64,000 nucleotides of DNA from Salipiger mangrovisoli (GCF_015223355.1 NZ_JADFFK010000001.1:1-64000); one strand, 5' to 3'. Positions 43,670-53,058 are shown, numbered from the stretch's first letter. The notes: generated by a model from the sequence alone, not told the origin. Translations and numbers: made by a program.

Positions 43670-45208
43670 TCAGGCGGCATCAGGCACCCCCTGGCCGGCC
43701 ATCCACTGGCCCAGCTCGGCGGGGGTCTTGCTGCCGCGCGGGAATTCCGGCGAGAGCCGGCCCTCGCAGATCACCCGCACCACGTCCGAGAGCGTCAGCA
43801 CCTCGTCGAGATCCTCGGAGATCAGCAGCACCGCGGCACCGGCGTCGCGGGCGGCGATGAGGCGCTCCTGCACATAGGTGACCGCGCCGATGTCGAGGCC
43901 GCGGACCGGCTGGTTGGCGAGGATGATCATCGGTTGCGCCTCGAGCACCCGGCCGAGGATCAGCTTTTGCATGTTGCCGCCCGAGAGCAGGCGGATGCGG
44001 GTCTCGGGGCCGGGGCAGCGGACGTCGTAGGCCTTTATGACCTGCTCGGCGGCGCGGCGGGCGGCGGACCAGTCGATCCAGCCCCGGCGCGCAACGGGCG
44101 GCTCGGCGTAGCGCTCGAGCACGGCGTTCTCGGTCAGGGTGAAATCGGCGATGGTGCCGGTCCTGTGGCGGTCCTCGGGGATGCGCCCGATGCGGGCGGC
44201 CAGCGCCGCGCGCGGGGACCAATGGCTGATCTCGGTCCCGGCCAGTTCCATGCTGCCCGCGCTGGGCGTCTCGAGGCCCGAGATGAGGTCGGCGAGCGCG
44301 CCCTGACCGTTGCCGGAGACCCCGGCGAGGCCCAGAATCTGCCCGGCCCTCAGTTCAAGGTCGACGCCGCGCAGCCCGGTGCGGTTGCCGCGGGCCGGGG
44401 TGGAGACGGTCTTCAGCTTCAGCAAAGTGGCGCCGGGGCGGGCCTCGGTGGGGGCGGGGGGCGTGATCTCGGTGCCGACCATCAGCTCGGCGAGTTGGGG
44501 GCGGTCGGTTTCGGCGGTGGCCACCTCGCCGACCAGCCTGCCATGACGCAGCACCAGAACGCGGGAGGAGACCGCCATGACCTCGTGCAGCTTGTGGCTG
44601 ATGAAGATCACCGACAGCCCCTGCGCCACCGCGCGGCGCAGCGTGTCGAAGAGCGCGGCGCTTTCCTGTGGGGTGAGTACGGCGGTGGGCTCGTCGAGGA
44701 TCAGGATGCGGGCCTCGCGGTAGAGCGCTTTCAGGATCTCGACCCGCTGCCGCTCGCCCACCGAGAGCGTCGCGACACGGGCGTCCGGGTGCACCGCGAG
44801 GCCGAAATCGCGCGAGAGCGCCAGCACCCGCCGTCGCGCCGCCGCGCGGCCGCGGCCGACACCCCAGAGCGGCTCGGTGCCGAGCAGGATATTCTCGAGC
44901 ACGGTCATGTTGCCTGCCAGCGTGAAATGCTGGTGCACCATGCCGACGCCCGCCGCCAGCGCCGCGCCGGGAAGACCGGCGGGCAAGGGCTGGCCGAAGA
45001 CCTCGACCGTGCCTTCGTCGGCGGTGTAATGGCCGAAGAGGATGTTCATCAGCGTGGTCTTGCCGGCGCCGTTCTCGCCCAAGAGCGCCACGACCTCGCC
45101 GCGCGCCAGCGAGAAGCTGATGGCGTCATTCGCCACGAGCACGCCGAAGCGCTTGGTGATGCCGGAAAGGCGCAGGACCACGTCCTGCGCCTCCTTGGTC
45201 TCGGTCAT
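43670..45208 (-). CDS. ABC importer ATPase with two nucleotide-binding domains (YufO-type)
   Basis: This ATPase has 512 residues with two ABC domains in one chain, as in sugar and nucleoside importers. Domain 1 has Walker A GENGAGKT (44-51), signature LSVGERQR and Walker B ILILDEPTAVLTP. Domain 2 lacks a good Walker A (GVSGNGQG near 295) but keeps LSGGNMQK and a modified Walker B (MIILANQPVRGLD). This asymmetry is normal for the family. It follows the binding-protein gene after 22 bases. Confidence 0.9.
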   Translation of the reverse strand: MTETKEAQDVVLRLSGITKRFGVLVANDAISFSLARGEVVALLGENGAGKTTLMNILFGHYTADEGTVEVFGQPLPAGLPGAALAAGVGMVHQHFTLAGNMTVLENILLGTEPLWGVGRGRAAARRRVLALSRDFGLAVHPDARVATLSVGERQRVEILKALYREARILILDEPTAVLTPQESAALFDTLRRAVAQGLSVIFISHKLHEVMAVSSRVLVLRHGRLVGEVATAETDRPQLAELMVGTEITPPAPTEARPGATLLKLKTVSTPARGNRTGLRGVDLELRAGQILGLAGVSGNGQGALADLISGLETPSAGSMELAGTEISHWSPRAALAARIGRIPEDRHRTGTIADFTLTENAVLERYAEPPVARRGWIDWSAARRAAEQVIKAYDVRCPGPETRIRLLSGGNMQKLILGRVLEAQPMIILANQPVRGLDIGAVTYVQERLIAARDAGAAVLLISEDLDEVLTLSDVVRVICEGRLSPEFPRGSKTPAELGQWMAGQGVPDAA

Positions 45209-45230
45209 TGCCGGTTCCTCACCCGAGTCC

Positions 45231-46256
45231 TCACGAGGACTTGGGCTCTTCGTCGTTGATCTCGACGGTGAAGGAGCCGTCCTTGATCGCCGCTTCCTTC
45301 GCTGCCACCAGCTCGAGTGCCTCTTGCGGGACCTTGCCCTCGAAGGTGCCGAGCGGGGCGAGCGCGCAGCCGCCTTCCTTCATGAAGCTGTAGGTGCCGT
45401 AGTTCTCGGCCGAGAAGCTGCCGTCGCCGACCTTTTCCAGCGCTGCCGCGAGCGTCGGGCCGAAGTCCCAGAGCGCCGAGGCGACCACGGTCTCGGGGTA
45501 GTCGGCCTGCGTGTCGATGACGTTGCCGATCGCCAGCACGCCCTTTTCCTGCGCCGCGTCCGAGACGCCGAAGCGCTCGGCGTAAAGCAGGTCGGCGCCG
45601 TTCTCGATCATCGCGAAGGCGGTTTCCTTGGCCTTGGGCGGGTCGAACCAGGAACCGATGAAGCTGACCTGGAAGGTGGCCTCGGGCTTCACCTCGCGCA
45701 CGCCGGCCATGAAGGCATGCATGAGCCGGTTCACCTCGGGGATCGGGAAGCCGCCGACCATGCCGATGTTGCCGGTCTCGCTCATCGCGCCGGCGATGAT
45801 GCCCGAAAGATACGAGGCGTCCTGGATGTAGTTGTCGAAAACGCCGAGGTTCGGATAGGCCTCGTCGGGCATGAAGCTCGAGCCCATGAGGAAGGCGGTC
45901 TCGGGGTAGTCGAGCACCACCTCGCGGGCCTCTTGCTCGACGCCGAAGATCTCGCCGACGATGAGCTGCGCGCCGCTTTCCGCGTATTCCCGCATGACGC
46001 GGGGATAGTCGGTGTTGGCGGTGTTCTCGGAGTAGGTGTAGCTGATCAGCCCCGCGGCCTTGGCGGCCTCGGCGGCGACGTGGATGCGGCTGACCCATTG
46101 CTGCTCGACCGGCACCGTGTAGATGCCCGCCACGCTGATCGGGCCCTGCGCCATCAGCTTGCCGGCGAGCCCGGTGCTGGCCAGCGCGGCAAGTCCGCCG
46201 GTGCTCTTCAGCAGTCCGCGCCGGGTCAGCATCCCGGCCTGTGTGTTGCGTGCCAT
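45231..46256 (-). CDS. BMP-family (PnrA-like) substrate-binding protein, Tat-exported
   Basis: This binding protein has 341 residues, of the basic-membrane-protein family that binds nucleosides or nucleobases. The start at 46256 follows AAAAGGA. A twin-arginine signal (TRRGLLKSTGGLAAL) leads to a cleavage site near residue 34. The mature part has the family pattern AGIYTVPVEQQWVSRIHVAAE and GMVGGFPIPEVNRLMHAFMAG. It is the first gene of the importer/codA operon. A candidate operator at 46299-46312 lies 43 bases upstream. Confidence 0.88.
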   Translation of the reverse strand: MARNTQAGMLTRRGLLKSTGGLAALASTGLAGKLMAQGPISVAGIYTVPVEQQWVSRIHVAAEAAKAAGLISYTYSENTANTDYPRVMREYAESGAQLIVGEIFGVEQEAREVVLDYPETAFLMGSSFMPDEAYPNLGVFDNYIQDASYLSGIIAGAMSETGNIGMVGGFPIPEVNRLMHAFMAGVREVKPEATFQVSFIGSWFDPPKAKETAFAMIENGADLLYAERFGVSDAAQEKGVLAIGNVIDTQADYPETVVASALWDFGPTLAAALEKVGDGSFSAENYGTYSFMKEGGCALAPLGTFEGKVPQEALELVAAKEAAIKDGSFTVEINDEEPKSS

Positions 46257-46638
46257 CCGTCTGTCCTTTTCCATCCCTGTTGGTTTTCTGTGAATTTTTT
46301 ACCAAGCGGTAAGGATTGCGGCGATTCGAGGCAATTGCCCTTGCCGCTGGCCGAGCGATTTTTGCCCATAAGGCAGGCACCGAAGGGCCAGGTGCCCAGG
46401 CGATGGGCATGTTCCGCGGGGCGGCGGTCTGGAGCCGTGTCAGGGCAAGGGTCTGCGTCGCCCCCGGCGGCCCGCCCGCTGCGCGGTCTCCAGAGATATT
46501 CACGCCTAGAAGAAGGGGGAATGCCGCGCGGTGCTGGGGCGTTGGCGCGAACAGGCTTGCCAGGGGGCTTGCGGCTGCGCAACCCTTGGTTGGGGGGAGG
46601 CTGCGCGGGGTCCGAAAGGGAGCCGCATAGGAGGGCGC
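46257..46638. other. Intergenic region between importer operon and malonyl-CoA decarboxylase
   Basis: These 382 bases separate two divergent genes. On the importer side are an A/T-rich leader and the palindrome TTACCAAGCGGTAA. In the middle is GATATTCACGCCTAGAAGAAGGGGG-like sequence (46494-46519) that echoes the purine end of the TGCGTATTTG element. Near the decarboxylase is TTGCG(GCTG)CGCAA (46569-46582), a possible operator. No small gene or convincing riboswitch fold was found. Confidence 0.5.
46299..46312. promoter_or_regulatory. Candidate operator TTACCAAGCGGTAA
   Basis: Arms TTACC and GGTAA are perfect around a 4-base centre, 43 bases before the BMP-protein start. The form suits a TetR, GntR or LacI-type dimer. 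No regulator gene sits in the operon, so the binder would be encoded elsewhere. Confidence 0.4.
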
Positions 46639-47883
46639 ATGAGTCTCTTTGCCGATCTACTGAGCACGATTTTCGATCGCCGCGCCGATGCCGCGCCGCG
46701 CCTGCGCCGCGATCCGCGTGCGCTGCCGGAACTGGTGAAAGAACTGCTGGAGGCGCGCAGCGAGACCGTTGCGGCGGTGCTCGCGCGCCATGTGATGCAG
46801 CGCTACGACGGCATGACGGCGGCCGAGAAGTTCGAGGCCTTTCGCGGGCTCGCCGCGCTCAACGTCGATGCAGAGGCGGTGCGGGCAGCGTTGGGGGCTT
46901 ATGAGGCCGAACCCTCGGGGCGGAGCTACCGCGCCTTCATGGCCGCCGCCGAGCCGCCGCGCGCCGAGCTTCTGCGGCGGCTCAACATGGTGCCCGGCGC
47001 GACCGAGCGGCTTGTGCGGATGCGCGCCGACCTGCTGCGGCTGGGACGCGGCGAGCCCGAGCTGGAGGCGCTGGACGAGGACTTCCGGCACCTTTTCAAG
47101 AGCTGGTTCAACCGCGGTTTCCTGGTGCTGCGGCCGATCAGCTGGGAAAGCCCGGCGCATGTGCTGGAGAAGATCATCGCCTATGAGGCGGTGCATGCGA
47201 TCCAAAGCTGGGACGACCTGCGCCGGCGTCTCGCACCGCCCGACCGGCGCTGCTTCGCCTTCTTCCACCCGGCGATGCCCGACGAGCCGCTGATCTTCGT
47301 CGAGGTGGCGCTGACCCGCGGCATTCCGGGGTCGATCCAGGGGCTTCTGGAAGAGCAGCGCGCGCCGCTGGACGAGGCCAGCGCCGATACCGCGGTCTTC
47401 TACTCGATCTCGAACTGCCAGCCGGGGCTGGCGGGAATCTCCTTTGGCAATTCGCTGATCAAGCAGGTGGCCTCGGATCTCGCGAGCGCGCTGCCGGGGC
47501 TGAAAACCTTTGTCACCCTCTCGCCGATTCCGGGGCTGGTGCGCTGGCTGGAAGAGCAGGGGGTGAGCATCGATCCGGACGATGCCAAGCGGATGAACCA
47601 GCTCGCGGCGCATTACCTGCTGACCGCCAAGCGCGGCGACGGCCAGCCGCGAGACCCGGTGGCGCGATTCCACCTCGGCAATGGCGCCATGGTGCACGCG
47701 GTCCACGCCGGGGCGGATACCTCGGAGAATGGCCAGCGCCAGTCGGCAGGCGCGATGGTCAACTACCTCTACGATCTCGCGAAGGTCGAGCAGTACCACG
47801 ACCGTTTCGCGATCAGCGGCGAGGTGATTGCGTCTTCGGCGGTGAAGGCCCTGTCGGCGGGGCGGGAGAAGGCGCAGGCGTGA
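46639..47883 (+). CDS. Malonyl-CoA decarboxylase
   Basis: This enzyme splits malonyl-CoA to acetyl-CoA and CO2. It has 414 residues; an N-terminal helical domain (1-130) is followed by a GNAT-like catalytic domain. Family blocks are FFHPAMPDEPLIFVEVALT, PGSIQGLLEE, DTAVFYSISNCQPGLAGISFGNSLIK and a late AHYLL...DPVARFHLGNGAMVHAV. The late block carries the catalytic His/Ser region. AGGAGGGC precedes the ATG at 46639. The usual malonate partner, malonyl-CoA synthetase (matB), is not adjacent. A HTH-cupin regulator gene follows after 70 bases and may control it. Confidence 0.9.
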   Translation: MSLFADLLSTIFDRRADAAPRLRRDPRALPELVKELLEARSETVAAVLARHVMQRYDGMTAAEKFEAFRGLAALNVDAEAVRAALGAYEAEPSGRSYRAFMAAAEPPRAELLRRLNMVPGATERLVRMRADLLRLGRGEPELEALDEDFRHLFKSWFNRGFLVLRPISWESPAHVLEKIIAYEAVHAIQSWDDLRRRLAPPDRRCFAFFHPAMPDEPLIFVEVALTRGIPGSIQGLLEEQRAPLDEASADTAVFYSISNCQPGLAGISFGNSLIKQVASDLASALPGLKTFVTLSPIPGLVRWLEEQGVSIDPDDAKRMNQLAAHYLLTAKRGDGQPRDPVARFHLGNGAMVHAVHAGADTSENGQRQSAGAMVNYLYDLAKVEQYHDRFAISGEVIASSAVKALSAGREKAQA

Positions 47884-47902
47884 GGCAGGGCTTGCCGTTC
47901 TG

Positions 47903-47914
47903 CCCGAATTCGGG
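47903..47914. promoter_or_regulatory. Palindrome CCCGAATTCGGG before the HTH-cupin gene
   Basis: A perfect 12-base palindrome 39 bases before the regulator start. A second, looser TTCG(N11)CGAA symmetry overlaps it. It is a candidate autoregulatory site. Confidence 0.35.
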
Positions 47915-47953
47915 AATATTTCTCGAAGTAGGGATTCTCTGCCGAGGTTGATC

Positions 47954-48556
47954 ATGTACGATCCTTCCGCCGCGCCTCTCGAGGCATCTTCAGACAGCAC
48001 CGGCCTGTCGGCCCGGCTGGCGCGGCGCCTTGCCAGCCTGCGCGCCGAGGCGGGGCTGACGCTCGACCAGCTCGCCGAGCGCAGCGGCATCTCGCGCGCC
48101 GCGCTGTCGCGCTTCGAAAAGGCCGAGACCAGCCCGACCGCCGAGGTTCTGGGGCGGCTTTGCCTGGCCTACGGGCTGAGCATGTCGCGGCTCATGGCGA
48201 TGGTCGAAGAGGGCTTCACGGCGCATGTGGCCGCCGCCGAACAGCCGGAGTGGACCGATGAGGTCACGGGGTTCACCCGCCGGGTGGTCTCGCCCGCTGC
48301 CACGGGTCTGGCGGCAGAGATGCTGCACTGCGTGCTTCAGCCGGGCGCCGAGATCGCCTATGAGGCGTCGCCGGTGGCGGGGCTCGAGCATCACCTGCAC
48401 CTGCTCTCGGGCAAGCTGCGGGTCGAGGTCGAGGGCACCGCTTATGAGCTGCTGTCCGGGGACACGCTGCGCTACCGGCTGGAGGGCGCGACGCGCTTCG
48501 CGGCGCAGAGCAAGAAGAAGCCGGCGCATTACGTGCTGGTTCTGGTGACGCCATGA
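47954..48556 (+). CDS. XRE-family regulator with C-terminal cupin
   Basis: This regulator has 200 residues. A helix-turn-helix lies at about 16-72 (LTLDQLAERSGISRAALSRFEKAETSPTAEVLGRL). The C-terminal cupin barrel lies at about 115-195, with GLEHHLHLLSGKLRVEVEGTAYELLSGDTLRY as the two cupin motifs. Such proteins bind a small ligand or metal in the barrel. The ATG at 47954 follows GAGG. It overlaps the next GNAT gene by 4 bases, so it may control that acetyltransferase and the malonyl-CoA decarboxylase upstream. Confidence 0.87.
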   Translation: MYDPSAAPLEASSDSTGLSARLARRLASLRAEAGLTLDQLAERSGISRAALSRFEKAETSPTAEVLGRLCLAYGLSMSRLMAMVEEGFTAHVAAAEQPEWTDEVTGFTRRVVSPAATGLAAEMLHCVLQPGAEIAYEASPVAGLEHHLHLLSGKLRVEVEGTAYELLSGDTLRYRLEGATRFAAQSKKKPAHYVLVLVTP

Positions 48557-49080
48557 TCCGCGAGATTCCCGCATCCGGGATCCGCGATCACCTGCGGGAT
48601 CTGGCGGATATCTTGACCGCCTGCGTCGCGGACGGGGCGAGCGTGGGTTTCGTGATGCCCTTTGCCGCAGAGGAGGCGCTGGCCTTCTGGCAGGGTCTCA
48701 TTCCCGAAATAGAGAGCGGCGGGCGGATCCTCTTCGGCGCCTTCGAGGGGGAGCGCATGGTCGGCACGGTGTCGCTGGCGCTGGCCGGGATGCCGAACCA
48801 GACCCACCGGGCCGAGATCTCGAAGATGCTGGTGCACCCGGCGTTCCGCCGCTGCGGGCTGGCGCGGGCGCTGGTCGAGGCGCTGCTGCTGCGCGCCGGG
48901 GGGCTGGGGCGCGATCTGATCACGCTCGACACCCGCACCGGCGACGCGGCGCAGCAGCTTTATGCCTCCTGCGGCTTCCTTCCGGCGGGAGAAATTCCCG
49001 GATACGCGCTTGCGCCGGAGGGCGCGGCGCGGCGGGACGCAACGCTTTTCATGTACCGGCAGGGCACGCGGGCAGCCTGA
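48553..49080 (+). CDS. GNAT-family N-acetyltransferase
   Basis: This acetyltransferase has 175 residues. Motif A is AEISKMLVHPAFRRCGLARALVEALLLRAGGLGRDLITLDT (about 93-133), with the acetyl-CoA loop RRCGLA. The later DAAQQLYASCGFLPAGEIPGYA matches motif B. HTH-cupin and GNAT pairs are common, and the enzyme may modify a small metabolite sensed by the regulator. The start overlaps the regulator stop (ATGA). Substrate unknown. Confidence 0.85.
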   Translation: MIREIPASGIRDHLRDLADILTACVADGASVGFVMPFAAEEALAFWQGLIPEIESGGRILFGAFEGERMVGTVSLALAGMPNQTHRAEISKMLVHPAFRRCGLARALVEALLLRAGGLGRDLITLDTRTGDAAQQLYASCGFLPAGEIPGYALAPEGAARRDATLFMYRQGTRAA

Positions 49081-49092
49081 TCCGCCCGCCCT

Positions 49093-50466
49093 TCAGCAGT
49101 TCGGCACGTTGACCGCGAGGCCGCCGAGCGAGGTTTCCTTGTACTCGTGCCCCATGTCGCGGCCGGTCTGGCGCATGGTCTCGATGCAGGCGTCGAGCGA
49201 GACGAGATGGGTGCCGTCGCCGCGCATCGACAGCGAGGCGGCGGAGACCGCCTTGATCGCGCCAAGCCCGTTGCGCTCGATGCAGGGCACCTGCACGAGG
49301 CCCTTCACCGGGTCGCAGGTCATGCCGAGGTGATGCTCGAGCGCGATCTCGGCGGCGTTCTCGATCTGCGCGGGCGTTCCGCCGAGCACGGCGCAGAGCC
49401 CCGCGGCCGCCATCGCCGAGGCGCTGCCGACCTCGGCCTGACAGCCCGCCTCGGCGCCGGAGATCGAGGCGTTGTACTTCACCAGCCCGCCGACGGCGGC
49501 GGCGGTGAGCAGGAACTCGGGAATGCGCGAGGGGACGGCGCCGGGCACGAAGTCGAGCCAGTAGCGCAGCACGGCGGGCAGCACGCCTGCCGCGCCGTTG
49601 GTCGGCGCGGTGACCACCTGTCCGCCGGCGGCGTTCTCCTCGTTCACCGCCATGGCGTAGCAGCTCATCCAGTCGTTGATCACATGCGGCGCGGTCAGGT
49701 TGCGGCCACGCTCGGCGACCAGCTGCTCGTAGATGTTGCCGGCGCGGCGCTTCACGTTCAGCCCGCCGGGCAGGATGCCGGCACCGGAAAGACCGCGATC
49801 GAGGCAGCCCATCATCACTTCCGACAGGCGCAGCAACCCGGCATCGAGTTCGGCGGCGGGGCGGCGCGAAAGTTCGTTGCGGCGCTTCATCTCGGCGATC
49901 GTGAGACCCGAGGTGGCGGCCATCTCGAGCATCTCGGCGGCGCTCTTGAAGGGGAAGGGCACGGCGGGGCCGTGGTCCTTGTCCTCGCCCGAGGTCAGCT
50001 CGTCCTCGGTCAGCACGAAGCCGCCGCCGACGGAATAATAGGTCTCCTGCAGGATCACGTCGCCCTGCGCGTCGGTGGCCATCAGGATCATGCCGTTGGC
50101 ATGGCCGGGCAGGGTGCGGTCATAGTCGAAGCGCAGGTCGGTCTTCGGATCGAACTTCAGAGGTTCCAGGCCCTCGGGGCGGACCATGCCGGTGGCGTCG
50201 ATCTCGGCCAGCGCCGCCTCGGCTGCCTCGGCGTCGTAGCTTTGTGGCTCGAAGCCGGCGAGGCCGAGGATCGTGGCGCGATCGGTGGCATGGCCGACGC
50301 CGGTGAAGGCGAGCGAGCCGTGCAGCGAGCCGCGCAGCCCGGCGGCAGCGAAGGGCGCGGCGCGCAATCGGTCGAGGAAGCGCGCAGCCGCCACCATCGG
50401 CCCCATCGTGTGCGACGAGGAGGGGCCGATGCCGACTTTGAACATCTCGAACACGGAAAGGAACAT
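49093..50466 (-). CDS. sdaA: L-serine ammonia-lyase (iron-sulfur type)
   Basis: This enzyme deaminates serine to pyruvate using a [4Fe-4S] cluster. It has 457 residues, with the beta domain ([14 protein letters not shown] at about 13-26) and alpha domain fused. Cluster cysteines lie in [23 protein letters not shown] and [12 protein letters not shown], and the block [17 protein letters not shown] is diagnostic. It is the single-chain form. The gene is convergent with the GNAT gene (12-base gap) and divergent from rpiA. Confidence 0.94.
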   Translation of the reverse strand: MFLSVFEMFKVGIGPSSSHTMGPMVAAARFLDRLRAAPFAAAGLRGSLHGSLAFTGVGHATDRATILGLAGFEPQSYDAEAAEAALAEIDATGMVRPEGLEPLKFDPKTDLRFDYDRTLPGHANGMILMATDAQGDVILQETYYSVGGGFVLTEDELTSGEDKDHGPAVPFPFKSAAEMLEMAATSGLTIAEMKRRNELSRRPAAELDAGLLRLSEVMMGCLDRGLSGAGILPGGLNVKRRAGNIYEQLVAERGRNLTAPHVINDWMSCYAMAVNEENAAGGQVVTAPTNGAAGVLPAVLRYWLDFVPGAVPSRIPEFLLTAAAVGGLVKYNASISGAEAGCQAEVGSASAMAAAGLCAVLGGTPAQIENAAEIALEHHLGMTCDPVKGLVQVPCIERNGLGAIKAVSAASLSMRGDGTHLVSLDACIETMRQTGRDMGHEYKETSLGGLAVNVPNC

Positions 50467-50649
50467 GGCGACCTCGACTCTGCTCTGCGGTTGCGCCGGA
50501 CCCTAGCCCGGCGCGCGGCGAGATCACATGGATAATTGCGGCATTTCCCGGAAGGAAAACGCTGCGGGAGACGACGATTTTGGCCTATCGCTGCGCCGGG
50601 CGATCATCCTATAAGCGCCGCGACATCCGGAAAAAGAGGAATCGCAGCG

Positions 50650-51420
50650 ATGACCGCAGAGCTCTCGCCGACCGATATTGCAAAATTCGTGGCCTCCCGC
50701 CGCGCCGCCGATTTCGTCGAGGACGGGATGCGTGTGGGTCTCGGCACCGGCTCCACCGCCGCATGGCTGGTGAAATACCTCGGCCGCCGGGTCCGCGACG
50801 AGGGTCTGAAGATCCGCGCCGTGCCGACCTCGACCCGCACCGCCGAGCTGGCGAAACAGGTGGGCATCGAGGTGATCACCCTCGACGAGGCGGGCTGGCT
50901 CGACCTGACCATCGACGGCGCCGACGAGTTCGACCCCAAGCTCAACCTGATCAAGGGTGGCGGCGGCGCGCATCTTCAGGAGAAGATCGTGGCCGCGGCC
51001 TCGGACCAGATGATCGTCATCGCCGATGCCGCCAAGGACGTGGCGACGCTGGGCGCCTTCCCGCTGCCGCTGGAAGTGATCCGTTTCGGCGGTGCCTCGA
51101 CCCGGACGCTGGTCGAACGCCTGCTGGCGAAGATGGACGTGGACGGTCGCGAGACCTCGCTGCGCATGGCAGGGGGCGAGCCGTTCCTCACCGATGAGGG
51201 CAACCACGTGCTCGATCTGCACCTGAAGCGGATCGGCGACGTGAAGGCGCTGTCGCTGGAGCTGAACCAGATCCCCGGCGTGGTGGAGAACGGGCTCTTC
51301 ATCGGCATCTGCAACAAGGTTGTGATCGGCTTCGAGGACGGCCGGGCCGAGCTGCGCGACGGCGCGACCGGCGCGGTGAGCGTCACCGAGGTGGATCTTG
51401 CGGAGGCGGCCGGCCTGTAA
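50650..51420 (+). CDS. rpiA: Ribose-5-phosphate isomerase A
   Basis: This enzyme interconverts ribose-5-phosphate and ribulose-5-phosphate. It has 256 residues, somewhat longer than E. coli RpiA (219), as usual in Rhodobacterales. Blocks are VGLGTGSTAAWLVKYL (about 27-42), TIDGADEFDPKLNLIKGGGGAH (85-106), with the catalytic Asp and Glu in GADEFD, and the lysine in KGGGGA. The ATG at 50650 follows AGAGGAA. It ends at a strong terminator at 51447-51471. Confidence 0.96.
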   Translation: MTAELSPTDIAKFVASRRAADFVEDGMRVGLGTGSTAAWLVKYLGRRVRDEGLKIRAVPTSTRTAELAKQVGIEVITLDEAGWLDLTIDGADEFDPKLNLIKGGGGAHLQEKIVAAASDQMIVIADAAKDVATLGAFPLPLEVIRFGGASTRTLVERLLAKMDVDGRETSLRMAGGEPFLTDEGNHVLDLHLKRIGDVKALSLELNQIPGVVENGLFIGICNKVVIGFEDGRAELRDGATGAVSVTEVDLAEAAGL

Positions 51421-51446
51421 GGGCGCTGCCGACGGCAAGTCATGAG

Positions 51447-51471
51447 GGCCGCCCGTCCGGGCGGCCTTTTT
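51447..51471 (+). terminator. Rho-independent terminator of rpiA
   Basis: A perfect 8-pair stem GGCCGCCC/GGGCGGCC with loop GTCC, followed by five T residues (51467-51471), 26 bases after the rpiA stop. Confidence 0.9.
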
Positions 51472-51600
51472 CGTTCGGCGATCGGCCCGCAAAAACCGCC
51501 CGGAATCAAGGCCGCCGGGTGAACGCCGCCGGCCAGCCGCCTCTGGCCTTCCGTAGCGGCCTGTGGTCTACCTCTCGCCCGACAGACTATGAGGCGAGCC

Positions 51601-53058
51601 ATGAGCGATTTCGACTATGATCTTTTTGTCATCGGCGGCGGGTCGGGCGGTGTCCGGGCGGCGCGCGTGGCGGCGGGCGAGACCGGGGCCAAGGTCGCCC
51701 TCGCCGAGGAAGACCGCTACGGCGGCACCTGCGTGATCCGCGGCTGCGTGCCCAAGAAGCTGATGGTCTTCGCCTCGGAATACAGCACGGTCGCCGAGGA
51801 CGCCAAGGGCTACGGCTGGAGCATCGAAGCGGGCAGCTTCGATTGGGGCAGCTTCCAGCAGCGGCTGAATGCCGAACTCGACCGGCTCGAAGGCATCTAC
51901 CGGAACCTGCTCAAGAACTCCGGTGTCACCTCCTACGACGCCCGTGCCAAGGTGAAGGACGCGCATACGGTCGAGCTTTCGACCGGCGAGACGATCACCG
52001 CGAAACACATCCTCATCGCCACCGGCGGCCGCCCGGTGCGCCCCGAGATCCCCAATGCCGATCTGGGGCTGGTGTCGGATGACATTTTCCACCTCGAGAC
52101 CCTGCCCAAGTCTATTCTGATCGTCGGCGGCGGCTACATCGCCTGCGAGTTCGCCTGCATCCTCAACGGGCTTGGCGTCGAGGTGACGCAATATTATCGC
52201 GGCGCGCAGATCCTGCGGGGCTTCGACGAGCAGGCGCGCGGCCTCATCGCCGAGAGCATGATCGAGAACGGCGTGCGGCTTCACTGCGGCACCGACATCC
52301 TCGAGATGCGCCGCGCCACCGCCGAAGACCTCGAGGGCAAGGCCAGCGCCGGTGTGTCGATGGGCGCCTCGATGCAGGAGATGCTGGCCGATCACAGCGG
52401 CGGCACGCCGGGCGAGGGGCCGATCTTCGTGAAGGGCACCAATGGCGACGTGAAGGTCTACGATCAGGTGTTCTTCGCCACCGGCCGCGCGCCGAATACC
52501 GATGACATGGGGCTGGAAGAGGCGGGCGTGAAGCTCGGCCGCAAGGGCGAGATCGTGGTCGATGACTACAGCGCCACCGCGGTGCCGTCGATCTACGCCA
52601 TTGGCGATGTCACCGACCGGGTGAACCTGACCCCCGTGGCGATCCGCGAGGGCATGGCCTTCGTCGAGACGGTGTTCAAGGACAACCCCACCAAGGTCGA
52701 CCACGAGCTGATCCCCTCGGCGGTCTTCACCCAGCCCGAGTTCGGCACCATCGGCCTGTCCGAGGAAGAGGCCGCGGAGCAGGAGCCGATCGAGGTCTAC
52801 GCGACCTCCTTCCGGCCAATGCAGACGGCCTTTGCCGGGCGGCCGGACCGTGTGATGATGAAGCTCGTCGTCTCCAAGGCGACGCGCAAGGTGCTGGGTT
52901 GCCACATTGTCGCACCCAATGCGGGCGAGATGATCCAGCTTGCCGGCATCGCGGTCAAGATGGGCGCGACCAAGGAAGATTTCGATCGCACCGTGGCGGT
53001 GCACCCCACCATGGCCGAAGAGATGGTCACCATGCGGAACCCTGTGCGCACCGCTTGA
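51601..53058 (+). CDS. gor: Glutathione reductase
   Basis: This flavoprotein reduces glutathione disulfide with NADPH. It has 485 residues. FAD motif GGGSGG is at 12-17, the redox cysteines C44 and C49 in GGTCVIRGCVPKK, the NADP motif GGGYIACEFACILNGLG around 177-193, and HPTMAEE at the C-terminus holds the catalytic His. About 35 residues near 240-283 (RRATAEDLEGKASAG..., MLADHSGGTPG) exceed the usual length between the NADP domain and FAD motif FATGRAPN. The ATG at 51601 follows GAGGCG. It heads towards hflK on the same strand. Confidence 0.93.
   Translation: MSDFDYDLFVIGGGSGGVRAARVAAGETGAKVALAEEDRYGGTCVIRGCVPKKLMVFASEYSTVAEDAKGYGWSIEAGSFDWGSFQQRLNAELDRLEGIYRNLLKNSGVTSYDARAKVKDAHTVELSTGETITAKHILIATGGRPVRPEIPNADLGLVSDDIFHLETLPKSILIVGGGYIACEFACILNGLGVEVTQYYRGAQILRGFDEQARGLIAESMIENGVRLHCGTDILEMRRATAEDLEGKASAGVSMGASMQEMLADHSGGTPGEGPIFVKGTNGDVKVYDQVFFATGRAPNTDDMGLEEAGVKLGRKGEIVVDDYSATAVPSIYAIGDVTDRVNLTPVAIREGMAFVETVFKDNPTKVDHELIPSAVFTQPEFGTIGLSEEEAAEQEPIEVYATSFRPMQTAFAGRPDRVMMKLVVSKATRKVLGCHIVAPNAGEMIQLAGIAVKMGATKEDFDRTVAVHPTMAEEMVTMRNPVRTA

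Noticed and set aside
46257-46638. A purine- or guanidine-type riboswitch ahead of the nucleobase importer
   Set aside because: No conserved junction or loop-loop pattern could be found; only short palindromes are present.
50587-50615. Sigma-70 promoter for rpiA from TATAAG at 50610
   Set aside because: The -10-like box is good, but no -35 is found at 16-18 bases, so it was not annotated.
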